Positions 15,463 through 24,488 of a stretch of DNA of 64,000 nucleotides are shown in pieces. The stretch is from Chryseobacterium gleum (GTDB taxonomy: Bacteria; Bacteroidota; Bacteroidia; Flavobacteriales; Flavobacteriaceae). The position numbers and the translations under genes were made by a program. The stretch covers positions 21,268-85,267 of the forward strand of contig CAMDGB010000006.1 in NCBI GenBank assembly GCA_945897915.1. Direction: 5' to 3'. The notes under the pieces were generated by a model. That model saw nothing but the letters and a program-made list of their open reading frames with translations. It was not told where the DNA came from and ran no database searches. Each line of letters opens with the position of its first letter. Position 1 is the first letter of the stretch.

Positions 15463-16491
15463 TTGAAAAAGAACGCACAACATAAAATCCTATTTACTAC
15501 TTTACTTGTCTGTTTAGTAGTTGCTTTTTTGCTAAATATTAGTTTTGGTCAAGTAGCTATTCCAATAAAAGAGGTGGCAAAATCAATATTTGGCTTTGGA
15601 GAAGTAAAAGACACATGGGAATACATCATTATTAATTTCCGGTTACCAAAAGCAATAACTGCGACTTTAGTTGGAATTGGCTTATCTATTTCTGGCTTAT
15701 TAATGCAAACTTTATTCAGAAATCCATTAGCTGGACCTTATGTTTTGGGTTTAAGTTCTGGCTCGAGTCTGGGTGTAGCTTTTGTAATAATGGGTGCGTC
15801 CATTTTGCCTGTTTTTTTAGGAGAAATTTTCGTTTCCAGTTTAGGTATTTTATTCGCCTCCATTATAGGTAGTTTATTTGTTTTATCTTTAGTTTTTTTA
15901 GTCTCCAAAAAATTAAAAGATACCCTATCCATATTAATTGTTGGCTTAATGTTTAGTAGCTTCACAGGAGCAATTGTTAGCGTTTTAACTTATTTTAGTA
16001 CAGCAGAACAATTACAAAAATTCACATTTTGGTCGATGGGAAATTTAGGAAATTTAAGTTGGATACAAATTTCTATTTTGAGTATTTCAGTAACAATTGG
16101 TTTGATTTTAAGTTTGTTTTCAATTAAAAGTTTAGACGCTTTTCTTCTTGGCGAAAACTATGCAAAAAGTTTAGGAATCAACATTAAAAAACAACGCAAT
16201 TTAATTTTTATTGCAACAGGAATTTTAGCAGGAAGCATTACTGCATTTGTAGGACCGATTGCTTTTGTTGGTTTAGCCGTTCCACATATTTCAAAATTAG
16301 TATTTCAAACAAGTAATCATAAAATTTTATTTTTTTCAACCATTTTATTAGGAGCCGTAATTATGTTGCTTTGTGATTCGATTTCACAATTACCAGGTTT
16401 AGATTTCACTTTACCAATTAATGCAATTACATCAATTTTAGGAGCACCAGTTGTAATTTGGTTATTAGTAAGAAAAAGAGGAATACATTAG
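15463..16491 (+). CDS. btuC: BtuC-like FecCD ABC permease (TTG start)
   Basis: A 342-residue polytopic inner-membrane permease of the FecCD/BtuC family with about ten membrane helices. Characteristic segments are RLPKAITATLVGIGLSISGL, GPYVLGLSSGSSLGVAF, FWSMGNLGNLSW and the C-terminal AFVGPIAFVGLAVPHISKL. The start appears to be TTG at 15463, two bases after the stop of the upstream binding-protein gene. It reads MKKNAQHKILF and gives a normal N-terminus. The first in-frame ATG is far inside the protein and would remove the first helices. It is translated with btuF and btuD as one importer, probably for B12. Confidence 0.9.
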   Translation: MKKNAQHKILFTTLLVCLVVAFLLNISFGQVAIPIKEVAKSIFGFGEVKDTWEYIIINFRLPKAITATLVGIGLSISGLLMQTLFRNPLAGPYVLGLSSGSSLGVAFVIMGASILPVFLGEIFVSSLGILFASIIGSLFVLSLVFLVSKKLKDTLSILIVGLMFSSFTGAIVSVLTYFSTAEQLQKFTFWSMGNLGNLSWIQISILSISVTIGLILSLFSIKSLDAFLLGENYAKSLGINIKKQRNLIFIATGILAGSITAFVGPIAFVGLAVPHISKLVFQTSNHKILFFSTILLGAVIMLLCDSISQLPGLDFTLPINAITSILGAPVVIWLLVRKRGIH

Positions 16492-16516
16492 AATTGTTTT
16501 ACCACATAGGATATAA

Positions 16517-17296
16517 ATGAATAATACCATACTACATACCAAAAATTTATCCATTGGTTATACTTCCAAAAAAGAAGTATTAACCATTGCGAGTGATATC
16601 AATATTTCATTAATAAAAGGTAAGTTAATCACATTAATTGGTGGAAATGGTATAGGAAAATCTACTTTATTAAGAACAATTACAGCTATTCAAACACCTG
16701 TTTCTGGAGAAGTGATATTAAACAATAAAGATATTTTTTCAATTGAAAACTCTGAGTTAGCGCAACAACAAAGTTTGGTTTTGACAGATAAATTACCAAG
16801 TAGTAATTTAACCGTTTGGGAATTAATTGCTCTTGGAAGACAACCATATACCAATTGGATTGGAACTTTATCGGATGAAGATTATTCAAAAATCAATATA
16901 GCCATTCAACTTACCAATATTGAACATTTAACAGAAAAAAAACATTACGAAATTTCTGACGGACAATTGCAAAAAGTATTAATTGCAAGAGCTTTAGCTC
17001 AAGATACCGATTTAATTATTTTAGATGAACCTACTACACATTTAGATTTGTTTCATAAAGTTTCGGTGTTTAAATTATTACAAAAACTGGCACACGAAAC
17101 GGAAAAATGCATTTTATTTTCAACTCATGATATCGATTTGGCCATTCAATTAAGTAATGAAATGATTGTAATGACAAAAGAAAAAACCATTCAAGATCAA
17201 CCTTGTAATTTAATTGAAAAAGGTGTTTTTGATACTTTATTTAAAGATGAACATATTGCTTTTGACAAAATACACGGTAAATTTATTGTGAAATAA
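16517..17296 (+). CDS. btuD: BtuD-like ABC transporter ATPase
   Basis: A 259-residue ABC ATPase that powers the importer encoded just upstream. Walker A is GGNGIGKSTLL (near residue 42), the Q loop is AQQQSLVL, Walker B plus catalytic Glu is LIILDEPTTHLD, and the switch His is in STHD. The ABC signature reads ISDGQLQKVLIARALAQ instead of the textbook LSGGQ: the first Gly is replaced by Asp and the Ser/Gly core is kept. It belongs to the iron-siderophore/B12 ATPase group. It starts 25 bases after the permease stop, at ATG. Confidence 0.92.
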   Translation: MNNTILHTKNLSIGYTSKKEVLTIASDINISLIKGKLITLIGGNGIGKSTLLRTITAIQTPVSGEVILNNKDIFSIENSELAQQQSLVLTDKLPSSNLTVWELIALGRQPYTNWIGTLSDEDYSKINIAIQLTNIEHLTEKKHYEISDGQLQKVLIARALAQDTDLIILDEPTTHLDLFHKVSVFKLLQKLAHETEKCILFSTHDIDLAIQLSNEMIVMTKEKTIQDQPCNLIEKGVFDTLFKDEHIAFDKIHGKFIVK

Positions 17297-17312
17297 TTTT
17301 TTTTTTAAAAAA

Positions 17313-17897
17313 CTACTCAATAATTCTATCAAAATCAACTGCAAAAATTTCCTTTACTTCGCCAGCTTTTAAATTACCTAATTCAATATTTCCAACTCGA
17401 ACTCTAACCAATCGTAAGGTTGGAAAACCAACTGCTGAAGTCATTTTTCTTACTTGACGGAATTTGCCCTCAGTTAAAGTAATCGAAACCCAACTTGTAG
17501 GACCGTGACGCTCATCTCTAATTCTTCTACCTTCACCAATTTTTGTTGGAACTGGAATTAAATTCGCTTCGCATTTTTTAGTGATGTATTTTTTACCGTG
17601 AAAACCAATTTCTACTCCGTTTTTTAGTTGTTCAACGGCATCTAATGTAATAATTCCGTCTACTTGAGCATAATATTCTTTTTCCACTTTTTTACTTCGG
17701 ACTAATTCACTCATCATTCCGTCGGTTGTTAGTAATAATAAACCTTCAGAATCTTCATCTAATCTTCCAATTGCCATTGTGCCTTCTGGAAAATTATATA
17801 ATTCACCCAATTTTCTTTTATTACGTTTTAATTCGTAAATAAACTGACTGATAAATCCGTGTGGCTTATGTAAAATAAAATGTTGGTGTAACTTCAT
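17313..17897 (-). CDS. RluE-type rRNA pseudouridine synthase
   Basis: A 194-residue pseudouridine synthase of the RsuA/RluB/E/F family. It lacks an N-terminal S4 RNA-binding domain, which together with its length is like E. coli RluE (23S rRNA). The catalytic aspartate is D47 in GRLDEDSEGLLLLTTDG. The C-terminal block GKFRQVRKMTSAVGFPTLRL is the second family signature. rRNA position specificity is inferred from resemblance to RluE only. It is convergent with the btuD-like gene, with 16 AT-only bases between stops and no hairpin I can see. Confidence 0.88.
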   Translation of the reverse strand: MKLHQHFILHKPHGFISQFIYELKRNKRKLGELYNFPEGTMAIGRLDEDSEGLLLLTTDGMMSELVRSKKVEKEYYAQVDGIITLDAVEQLKNGVEIGFHGKKYITKKCEANLIPVPTKIGEGRRIRDERHGPTSWVSITLTEGKFRQVRKMTSAVGFPTLRLVRVRVGNIELGNLKAGEVKEIFAVDFDRIIE

Positions 17898-17920
17898 TTT
17901 GCAAAAATAGTTTTAATTTT

Positions 17921-17970
17921 AAACACATAGACATTTAGAAAAAATAAAACTTTTAGAAACTTGTGTGTTT
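17921..17970. repeat. Degenerate palindromic element between rluE-like and rmuC
   Basis: AAACACA (17921-17927) and TGTGTTT (17964-17970) are the outer 7 bases of an imperfect inverted repeat. The arms continue with looser matches such as TAGACATTTAG and CTTTTAGAAACTTG. It resembles degenerate copies of ACACATAG-type palindromes that I recall between genes in flavobacterial genomes. Only one copy is in this window, so repeat status is inferred. Confidence 0.35.
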
Positions 17971-18039
17971 TATTTTTTTAATTGAGGTAAAATTTAAAAA
18001 AATTAGTAATTTTACTTTCAATCTAATTACATACCAAAA

Positions 18040-19404
18040 ATGAACACATCTATAATCTTAATATTCGCCATTTTAATAGCCTTAATTATTGGTTTTTACA
18101 TCGGTAAATTGCTTTCAAAAACACAATCTAATGTTGAAAAAAGTAATTTAGACGGACAATTAACGTCTCAAACCAATCAGCTTACAGAATTAAAAATATC
18201 TTTTCAGGATTTACAAATAGAAAAACAAAAAGTACAAACTGAAAAAGAAGAATTTGCCATATTATTAGCAAAAAAAGAAAATGATTTTGATAATTTATTG
18301 GAAAGAAATAAAGAACAAAAACAAGAAGTTAACGAACTTCAACAAAAATTCACAAAAGAATTTGAAAACTTGGCTAATAAAATTTTAGAAGAAAAAACAC
18401 AGAAATTTACCGAACAAAATAAAGAAAACTTAAAAAATATTTTATCGCCCTTACAAGATAAAATACAACATTTTGAGAAAAAAGTAGAAGACACACATAA
18501 AGAAAGTATTGATTATCATGCCGCTTTACGTCAGCAAATAGTTAGCTTAAGCGAAATGAATGCGCAAATGAGCAAAGAAACCATCAATTTAACAAAAGCC
18601 TTAAAAGGCGATAGTAAAATGCAAGGAAATTGGGGCGAATTGGTTTTAGAACGCGTATTAGAAAAATCTGGATTAGAAAAAGGTCGCGAATATGAAGTGC
18701 AACAAGCCTTTACTTCTGAAGAAGGAAGCCGAATTTTACCCGATGTAATCATCAATTTACCCGATGGTAAAAAAATGGTGGTAGATAGTAAAGTTTCACT
18801 AACCGCTTATGAAAGGTATGTAAATGAAGAAGACGATGTGCAACAAAATATTTATTTAAAAGAACATGTAAACTCAGTAAAACGTCACGTAGAGCAATTA
18901 AGCGACAAACGCTATCAAGATATTTATCAAATGGAAAGTCCTGATTTTGTTTTGTTATTTATTCCTATTGAACCCGCATTTGCTTTAGCTTTACAAGAAG
19001 ATTTAAATTTATATAACAAAGCGTTTGAAAAAAATATTGTAATAGTAACACCTTCTACTTTATTGGCCACTTTACGGACTATTGATAGTATGTGGACCAA
19101 TCAAAAGCAACAAGAAAATGCCATTGAAATTGCGCGTCAAGCTGGGGCATTGTATGATAAATTTGAAGGCTTTGTTTCAGATTTAATTAAAATTGGAAAG
19201 AAAATGGACGAAGCCAAAGTTGAATATTCATCAGCAATGAATAAACTTACCGAAGGAAAAGGAAATTTAGTTACAAGTGCTGAAAAATTAAAAAAAATGG
19301 GAGCAAAAGCAAAAAAAGCTTTACCGGAAGCCATTTTGAAACGAGCAGAAAACGATGAGGATTTACTATCAGAAATTGAAATTAATATAAATAAATTTAA
19401 ATGA
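18040..19404 (+). CDS. rmuC: RmuC-family DNA recombination protein
   Basis: A 454-residue RmuC homologue, a family linked in E. coli to limiting recombination at inverted repeats, with a predicted nuclease-like core. The N-terminus is a single membrane anchor (IILIFAILIALIIGFYIG). A long coiled coil spans residues about 35-180. The conserved RmuC core follows, from GNWGELVLERVLEKSGLEKG through LPDGKKMVVDSKVSLTAYER to IVIVTPSTLLATLRTIDSMW. The C-terminal helix is charged. The next gene overlaps its stop by four bases (ATGA), indicating translational coupling. Molecular activity in Bacteroidota is not established. Confidence 0.93.
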   Translation: MNTSIILIFAILIALIIGFYIGKLLSKTQSNVEKSNLDGQLTSQTNQLTELKISFQDLQIEKQKVQTEKEEFAILLAKKENDFDNLLERNKEQKQEVNELQQKFTKEFENLANKILEEKTQKFTEQNKENLKNILSPLQDKIQHFEKKVEDTHKESIDYHAALRQQIVSLSEMNAQMSKETINLTKALKGDSKMQGNWGELVLERVLEKSGLEKGREYEVQQAFTSEEGSRILPDVIINLPDGKKMVVDSKVSLTAYERYVNEEDDVQQNIYLKEHVNSVKRHVEQLSDKRYQDIYQMESPDFVLLFIPIEPAFALALQEDLNLYNKAFEKNIVIVTPSTLLATLRTIDSMWTNQKQQENAIEIARQAGALYDKFEGFVSDLIKIGKKMDEAKVEYSSAMNKLTEGKGNLVTSAEKLKKMGAKAKKALPEAILKRAENDEDLLSEIEININKFK

Positions 19405-19763
19405 CAAAGATTCGTAAGATTATAATGTATACCTTATTAGCTGTCACATTAGCAGCAACAAGCTATATTACTTTTTTATATTACGCCTCATTTAGTGACG
19501 GAATACGCACTGGAGAATTAATTAAGTTTAGCCATAAAGGTTACGTTTTTAAAACTTGGGAAGGCGAATTGAGTCAAGGGCTTTCTGGCTCGCAAAAATT
19601 TGCATTTTCAGTATTGGACAACCAACCAGAAGTAATTGAACAATTGAAAAATAACCAAGGGAAATTTGTAAGAATTGAATATATTGAACGCTACGGAACC
19701 TTTTATTGGTGGGGTAATTCTAATTATTATATTACAAAAGTAAGTCCAGAAAAATCACCTTAA
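19401..19763 (+). CDS. Small membrane-anchored hypothetical protein
   Basis: A 120-residue protein with one N-terminal membrane segment (IIMYTLLAVTLAATSYITFL) and a C-terminal domain of about 90 residues. Recognisable blocks are SDGIRTGELIKFSHKGYVFK, TWEGELSQGLSG and RIEYIERYGTFYWWG. This looks like a small beta-barrel facing the periplasm. Homologues are conserved in flavobacteria and sometimes carry an unsupported '6-phosphogluconate dehydrogenase' label, but there is no dehydrogenase motif here. The ATG overlaps the rmuC stop (ATGA), so the pair is translationally coupled. Function unknown. Confidence 0.75.
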   Translation: MTKIRKIIMYTLLAVTLAATSYITFLYYASFSDGIRTGELIKFSHKGYVFKTWEGELSQGLSGSQKFAFSVLDNQPEVIEQLKNNQGKFVRIEYIERYGTFYWWGNSNYYITKVSPEKSP

Positions 19764-19778
19764 TTTAATTCTAAATAA

Positions 19779-20324
19779 ATGAATACATCTAATACTGTTG
19801 CAGCTTCTAAAATTACATTATCTGAATTAATGTTGCCTTCACACAGCAATTTTAGCGGAAAAATTCATGGTGGATATTTGTTGCGTTTAATGGATCAAAT
19901 TGCTTTTGCATGTGCTTCAAAATATTGTGGAAGCTATTGTGTAACTGCATCTGTTGACACTGTAAATTTTCTAAATCCTGTTGAAATAGGCGAATTAGTA
20001 ACCTTAAAAGCATGTGTTAATTATGTAGGCAACAGCTCTATGGTGGTTGGTATTCGCGTAACTTCTCAAAATATTCAAACAGGAAAAGTAAAACATACGA
20101 ACTCTAGTTATTTTACTATGGTTGCCAAAAATCAAAATGGCGAAAATGTACAAGTTCCTAAATTGGTATTATCAAATTTGGAAGAAGTGCGTCGTTTTTA
20201 CGAAAGTATTAATAGAATTTCCTCGAAAAAAGAATATTTAAAAGAGGAAATTTCATTAGATTTTTCTTCGAAAGAAGCATTAGACAATTTAAAAAATTAT
20301 AATATTCTACTTAAATTAAAATAA
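19779..20324 (+). CDS. Acyl-CoA thioesterase, hotdog fold (YciA-like)
   Basis: A 181-residue cytoplasmic hotdog-fold acyl-CoA thioesterase of the YciA/BACH type. Conserved features are LSELMLPSHSNFSGKIHGG (start of the hotdog), LLRLMDQIAFACASKYC (central helix with the catalytic Asp region), TASVDTVNFLNPVEIGELV and the strand VKHTNSSYFTMVA. A C-terminal helical tail of about 45 residues follows. It should hydrolyse acyl-CoA to free fatty acid and CoA. Chain-length preference cannot be read from sequence. It is 15 bases downstream of the preceding small gene and probably in the same operon as rmuC. Confidence 0.88.
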   Translation: MNTSNTVAASKITLSELMLPSHSNFSGKIHGGYLLRLMDQIAFACASKYCGSYCVTASVDTVNFLNPVEIGELVTLKACVNYVGNSSMVVGIRVTSQNIQTGKVKHTNSSYFTMVAKNQNGENVQVPKLVLSNLEEVRRFYESINRISSKKEYLKEEISLDFSSKEALDNLKNYNILLKLK

Positions 20325-20417
20325 AAAAATAAATGTTTGAAAATTAAAATTTAAACTTACTTATTTTATATTTGCAAATTATTATTATTTTTCACTATTT
20401 TAGTAAAAATTTAACGA

Positions 20418-21548
20418 ATGAATAAAAAAATACTATCTATTTTACTTTTAAGTATCGCATTATTAATAATATCGTGTAATGATGAAACTGTAGAAGAATA
20501 TAATACCATACCTACTTCACCTGTTAAAGTTGACTTAACGCAAGTACCCTATCCTAAACTTTCTGATTATCATTTTTTTGATGGCGAAATGAAAAACCAA
20601 ATCCCTTCATTAAATGTAATTCCTTATGCACCAGCAAGTGTGTTATTTTCAGATTATGCTCACAAAAAAAGATTTGTTTGGATGCCAATTGGCGTAAAAG
20701 CAACTTATAATGGGGACTCGAAAGTATTAGAATTACCAGTAGGATCCGCTTTGATAAAAACCTTTTATTATGATAAAATTCAACCTAACAATACAACTCG
20801 TATTATTGAAACAAGAATAATGATTCGAAAACAAACGGGTTGGATTTTTGCTGATTATGTTTGGAATGATGCACAAACAGAAGCGTATTTAGATTTAAAT
20901 GGAAGTTTTGTAAATATATCATGGAAAGATGATAATAATATAATAAAAACTACAGATTACAGAATTCCATCTGAAGTTCAATGTATCACTTGTCATAAAA
21001 ATACAGAAAATGTTAATGGAAATATACAAACCATTCATATCCCAATTGGAATTAAACCACAAAATCTAAATCATAACTATAATTACGGATCCTCTACTCA
21101 AAATCAACTAACAAAATGGATAGAGCAAGGTTATTTAGAGAATAATTTCACTTTACCTACAGAAAATAATACCACAATAGACTATAACGACACATCAAAA
21201 TCTTTAGAAAAAAGAGTACGATCTTATTTAGATATTAATTGTGCCCATTGTCACCAAAATGGAAAACATTGTGATTACAGACCGATGCGATTTGCTTATA
21301 ACGAAACAGGTGCTGCAAACGGATTAACAAACTTAGGAGTTTGTGTTGACACACAAGATATGCAAAACTTCGCCCCAGCTTTAGGGAAAATTATAACACC
21401 AGGAAACATAAATAGATCCATGTTATACTATCGTTTAAACACAACTAATGAAGCATACAGAATGCCACTTCACGGAAGAACAGTAGTTCATGAAGAAGCA
21501 ATAAGTTTAATAGGACAATGGATAAATTCATTACAACCTTGTCAGTAA
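20418..21548 (+). CDS. Diheme c-type cytochrome lipoprotein (SO_2930-like)
   Basis: A 376-residue exported protein, probably lipid-anchored (SIALLIISCND). It carries two CxxCH haem-binding motifs, CITCH (C189-H193) and CAHCH (C275-H279). The long N-terminal region is conserved in the SO_2930-type diheme cytochrome group (YPKLSDYHFFDG, IPYAPASVLFSDYAHKKRF, LPVGSALIKTFYYD). The C-terminal part has NRSMLYYRLNTTNEAYRMP and GQWINSLQPC. It is likely a periplasmic or surface electron carrier. A -7 box TATATTTG lies at 20367-20374. It is followed 21 bases later by an FG-GAP/UnbV protein, and the two may act together. Redox partner unknown. Confidence 0.85.
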   Translation: MNKKILSILLLSIALLIISCNDETVEEYNTIPTSPVKVDLTQVPYPKLSDYHFFDGEMKNQIPSLNVIPYAPASVLFSDYAHKKRFVWMPIGVKATYNGDSKVLELPVGSALIKTFYYDKIQPNNTTRIIETRIMIRKQTGWIFADYVWNDAQTEAYLDLNGSFVNISWKDDNNIIKTTDYRIPSEVQCITCHKNTENVNGNIQTIHIPIGIKPQNLNHNYNYGSSTQNQLTKWIEQGYLENNFTLPTENNTTIDYNDTSKSLEKRVRSYLDINCAHCHQNGKHCDYRPMRFAYNETGAANGLTNLGVCVDTQDMQNFAPALGKIITPGNINRSMLYYRLNTTNEAYRMPLHGRTVVHEEAISLIGQWINSLQPCQ

Positions 21549-21569
21549 TAACATTTTAATATATCAAAA

Positions 21570-23615
21570 ATGAATAAATATTTTACATTATTTTTTGTAA
21601 TTTTTATTAATTACTCAAACTGGGCTCAAGACACTTGTGCTAGTGCCCCTACAATAAGCACTGGTATGCATGTAGTAAGTGCAGTTAACGGAACACAAAT
21701 TCCTACTCCTATATGTGCATTAAATGGATCAGGTGCTACGGCTGGTGAATGGTATAAATATATTCCTACACAAAACTATACCACAACAATTAGTTCAAAT
21801 ATTGTAGCAAATACTCCCAAAATTGATACTCGCTTCCATGTTTATAGTGGAACATGTAGTACATTAACTTGTGTAGGTGGTGATGATGATTCAGGGGCAA
21901 GTTATTCATCAGTAGGAAGTTTTACGGCTATAGCTGGAACTACTTATTATATTGCTTGGGATAACAGATGGTCTTCTTTAGGATTTACTTTTCAACTAAC
22001 AGAAGGACCATATATCGCTCCAATACCTACTCCTGTAAATTATACTTCTCAAACTATTTCAACAATAAATAGTTCTTATAACATTTGTGTTGTGGATATG
22101 AATGGTGATAACAAAGACGACATTGTAGGTGTAAGTGCAAATAATTTAAAAATTCATTACCAAGGTACAGGAAGTACTTTTAACATGACTGATTTTCCAA
22201 TAGCAGGAACTAGTGATATGCCTTCGTGGAGTATTGCAGCAGGGGATTACAACAGAGACGGATTTAATGATTTGGTTTTAGGAGGCGGAAATGGATTAAC
22301 ATTTTGGAAATCTAACAACACAGGAACAGCTTATTCAAATATTAATCCATCAGAATATATTTTCTGTCAAAGAACTAATTTTATTGATATTAATAATGAT
22401 GGCCATTTAGATGCATTTTCTTGTCATGATGTGGCGCCAAACGTTTATTATATGAACAATAATAATGGTGCATCTTTTACACATTATCAGTCAGGTGTAA
22501 CTGCTGGGTCCTATTCATTGGGAGTACTTTCAAGCGGAGGAAACTATGCTTCTTTGTGGACAGATTATGATAATGATGGCGATGCGGATATGTTTATTTC
22601 TAAATGTTCTGGACCTCCTTGTGAGCTTCATAGAAATGATGGAAATGGTGTTTTTACAGATATTTCAGCTATAGCTCAAATCAACACAACACCAGTACAA
22701 TCATGGTCTTCTGCAATTGCTGATTTCGATAATGATGGTGATATGGATATTTTAGTTGGTTCCAATGGAAATACAGGTCACATGTTTTTTAAAAACAATT
22801 TAAATACAAATAATACTACAGAAGAAGCGTTTACAAATATTACAATCGGTTCTGGATGGGATTTGAACAATAACATTAATAGAGATTATATAGCGTATGA
22901 TTTTGATAATAATGGTTTTATTGATGTAATGGGTGGTGGAAATAAAATTATGTTTAACCAAGGTAATAATACATTTTTACCAGCAAACTATCCTAACGTT
23001 TCATTAGGTGCTGTTGGTGATTTAAACAACGATGGTTTTCTTGATATTTTAAACGGAAATACAATTCGTACTGCAGTTCCAAACGGAAATAACTGGATAA
23101 AATTAACGTTTCAAGGTATTCAAAGTAATAGAAATGGAATTGGAGCACGTGTAGAAATTCATGGTATTTGGGGTAAACAAATTAGAGAAGTTAGAAGCGG
23201 TGAAGGTTTTGAATTTATGAGTACCTTAAATGTTCATTTTGGAATTGGAATGGCTACAGCAATTTCTCAAATAAAAGTAATTTGGCCTTCAGGTGCTGTA
23301 GATATTATTACAAATCCGAACATCAATCAAACTCTAAATGTTATTGAAGGCAACTTTCCATTAAGTGCGTCTTCATTCAATGGTAAAGATGTTGTAATTT
23401 ACCCAAATCCTACATCTGATTATTTAACAATTTCAAACATTGATCATTTGAATATTAACGCAATACATATAATTGATACTAATGGAAAAACGATTGGTAG
23501 AATCACTTCTAATTTTAATTCCATAGACGTTTCAAATTTAAGCAACGGAATATATATTTTGAGTATAGAAACCAAAGAAGGAAATAAATTTGCCGAGAAT
23601 TTCATCAAAAAATAA
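21570..23615 (+). CDS. FG-GAP/VCBS repeat and ASPIC/UnbV protein, T9SS-exported
   Basis: A 681-residue secreted or surface protein. After the signal peptide (MNKYFTLFFVIFINYSNWAQ) comes a beta-sandwich region. A seven-motif beta-propeller follows, marked by calcium-binding Asp loops: DMNGDNKDD, DYNRDGFND, DINNDGHLD, DYDNDGDAD, DFDNDGDMD, DFDNNGFID and DLNNDGFLD. An ASPIC/UnbV domain follows (GIGARVEIHGIWGKQ, REVRSGEGFEFMS, WPSGAVDII). The C-terminal 75 residues are a type A T9SS sorting domain (VVIYPNPTSDYLTI, LSNGIYILSIET). It is co-oriented and close to the diheme cytochrome gene. It probably folds around several Ca2+ ions at the cell surface; its ligand is unknown. Confidence 0.9.
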   Translation: MNKYFTLFFVIFINYSNWAQDTCASAPTISTGMHVVSAVNGTQIPTPICALNGSGATAGEWYKYIPTQNYTTTISSNIVANTPKIDTRFHVYSGTCSTLTCVGGDDDSGASYSSVGSFTAIAGTTYYIAWDNRWSSLGFTFQLTEGPYIAPIPTPVNYTSQTISTINSSYNICVVDMNGDNKDDIVGVSANNLKIHYQGTGSTFNMTDFPIAGTSDMPSWSIAAGDYNRDGFNDLVLGGGNGLTFWKSNNTGTAYSNINPSEYIFCQRTNFIDINNDGHLDAFSCHDVAPNVYYMNNNNGASFTHYQSGVTAGSYSLGVLSSGGNYASLWTDYDNDGDADMFISKCSGPPCELHRNDGNGVFTDISAIAQINTTPVQSWSSAIADFDNDGDMDILVGSNGNTGHMFFKNNLNTNNTTEEAFTNITIGSGWDLNNNINRDYIAYDFDNNGFIDVMGGGNKIMFNQGNNTFLPANYPNVSLGAVGDLNNDGFLDILNGNTIRTAVPNGNNWIKLTFQGIQSNRNGIGARVEIHGIWGKQIREVRSGEGFEFMSTLNVHFGIGMATAISQIKVIWPSGAVDIITNPNINQTLNVIEGNFPLSASSFNGKDVVIYPNPTSDYLTISNIDHLNINAIHIIDTNGKTIGRITSNFNSIDVSNLSNGIYILSIETKEGNKFAENFIKK

Positions 23616-23659
23616 ATTCAAAAAGCTATTAGAATTAATTCCATTTTCATAATCAAAAT

Positions 23660-23699
23660 ACCCCTAAAAGCAAGAAGCAAATAGGGGTGTTTTTTTTTT
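23660..23699. terminator. Rho-independent terminator
   Basis: ACCCCT (23660-23665) and AGGGGT (23683-23688) form a GC-rich stem with a 17-base loop, followed by ten T on the plus strand. It ends the cytochrome-UnbV transcript. The convergent DOMON gene stops just beyond, though the A run on its side is short. Confidence 0.75.
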
Positions 23700-23713
23700 A
23701 AATAAAAACTGTT

Positions 23714-24472
23714 TTATTGAATAATCATAGTGGTTGAATATGATTTGTCGTCAAACATTACTTTAACTAAGTAATTACCAGGGCTTAAATCACCAGTGTT
23801 GATTTTATTTTCTAATTTAGAAATTTCCTTTTGCATCACTTCCTTACCTAATACATCAAATATTTTTACATTAATATTTTCTAAATTATTAGGAAATTCA
23901 ATAGCGAAAATTTCATCTGCTGGGTTGGGATATAGCTTAAATCCTGCTATACTGAATGAATCTGTACTCAATGCAAAAGTGCCTGAAATACCATTTCCTC
24001 TAGTTCCACCGTGGTATGCTAAAGTTAAACTAGAGCCTAAAGCCCATATTAAATTAATTGAAGCAGTTGAGTTTGTAAAAGTGTAATCTACACCTGCAGT
24101 ATCAACTGTTGACAAAGCTCTTGTAGCAACGATTGTTCTAACTGTGCCAGCAACGGTATTAGATGTTGTCGACCAACTTTGAGCTGAATCTGAATTTGGA
24201 GTACTTGTTGAACCAGTAAAATTTCTGTCAGTTAAAGTTGGTGTTGTTCCTGATACTATTACGCCATCACCAGTTTGTGACATTGTAGTCATTCCAAATC
24301 CAAGTCCTAACCATTTATCAGATGGACCAACTAAAGTCATTGTTACTGTTGTTGAATTGGTATCAAACTTAACCGTGTAACCAGAGGTTAAAGTTATAAC
24401 TCCAGTGCTGTAGTTTTGTGCGGAAACACTAATGCTAAAAAGGAATAGTGTGAAAAGTAAAATTTTTTTCAT
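23714..24472 (-). CDS. DOMON-like domain protein with T9SS sorting signal
   Basis: A 252-residue exported protein. Residues 1-18 are a signal peptide (MKKILLFTLFLFSISVSAQ). The middle 150 residues resemble a DOMON domain, a beta-sandwich that often binds haem or sugar. Seen features are YTVKFDTNSTTVTMTLVG, the W-LGLGFG motif (DKWLGLGFG), GDGVIV, and LAYHGGTRG near the end. The last 75 residues are a type A T9SS sorting domain (FKLYPNPADEIFAIEF, KINTGDLSPGNYLVKVM). It is the last gene of a tight four-gene minus-strand operon whose divergent partner encodes a cytochrome c and YceI, which suggests redox or haem chemistry at the surface. DOMON assignment is by pattern. Confidence 0.7.
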   Translation of the reverse strand: MKKILLFTLFLFSISVSAQNYSTGVITLTSGYTVKFDTNSTTVTMTLVGPSDKWLGLGFGMTTMSQTGDGVIVSGTTPTLTDRNFTGSTSTPNSDSAQSWSTTSNTVAGTVRTIVATRALSTVDTAGVDYTFTNSTASINLIWALGSSLTLAYHGGTRGNGISGTFALSTDSFSIAGFKLYPNPADEIFAIEFPNNLENINVKIFDVLGKEVMQKEISKLENKINTGDLSPGNYLVKVMFDDKSYSTTMIIQ

Positions 24473-24488
24473 GTTTAATTTTTAATAG

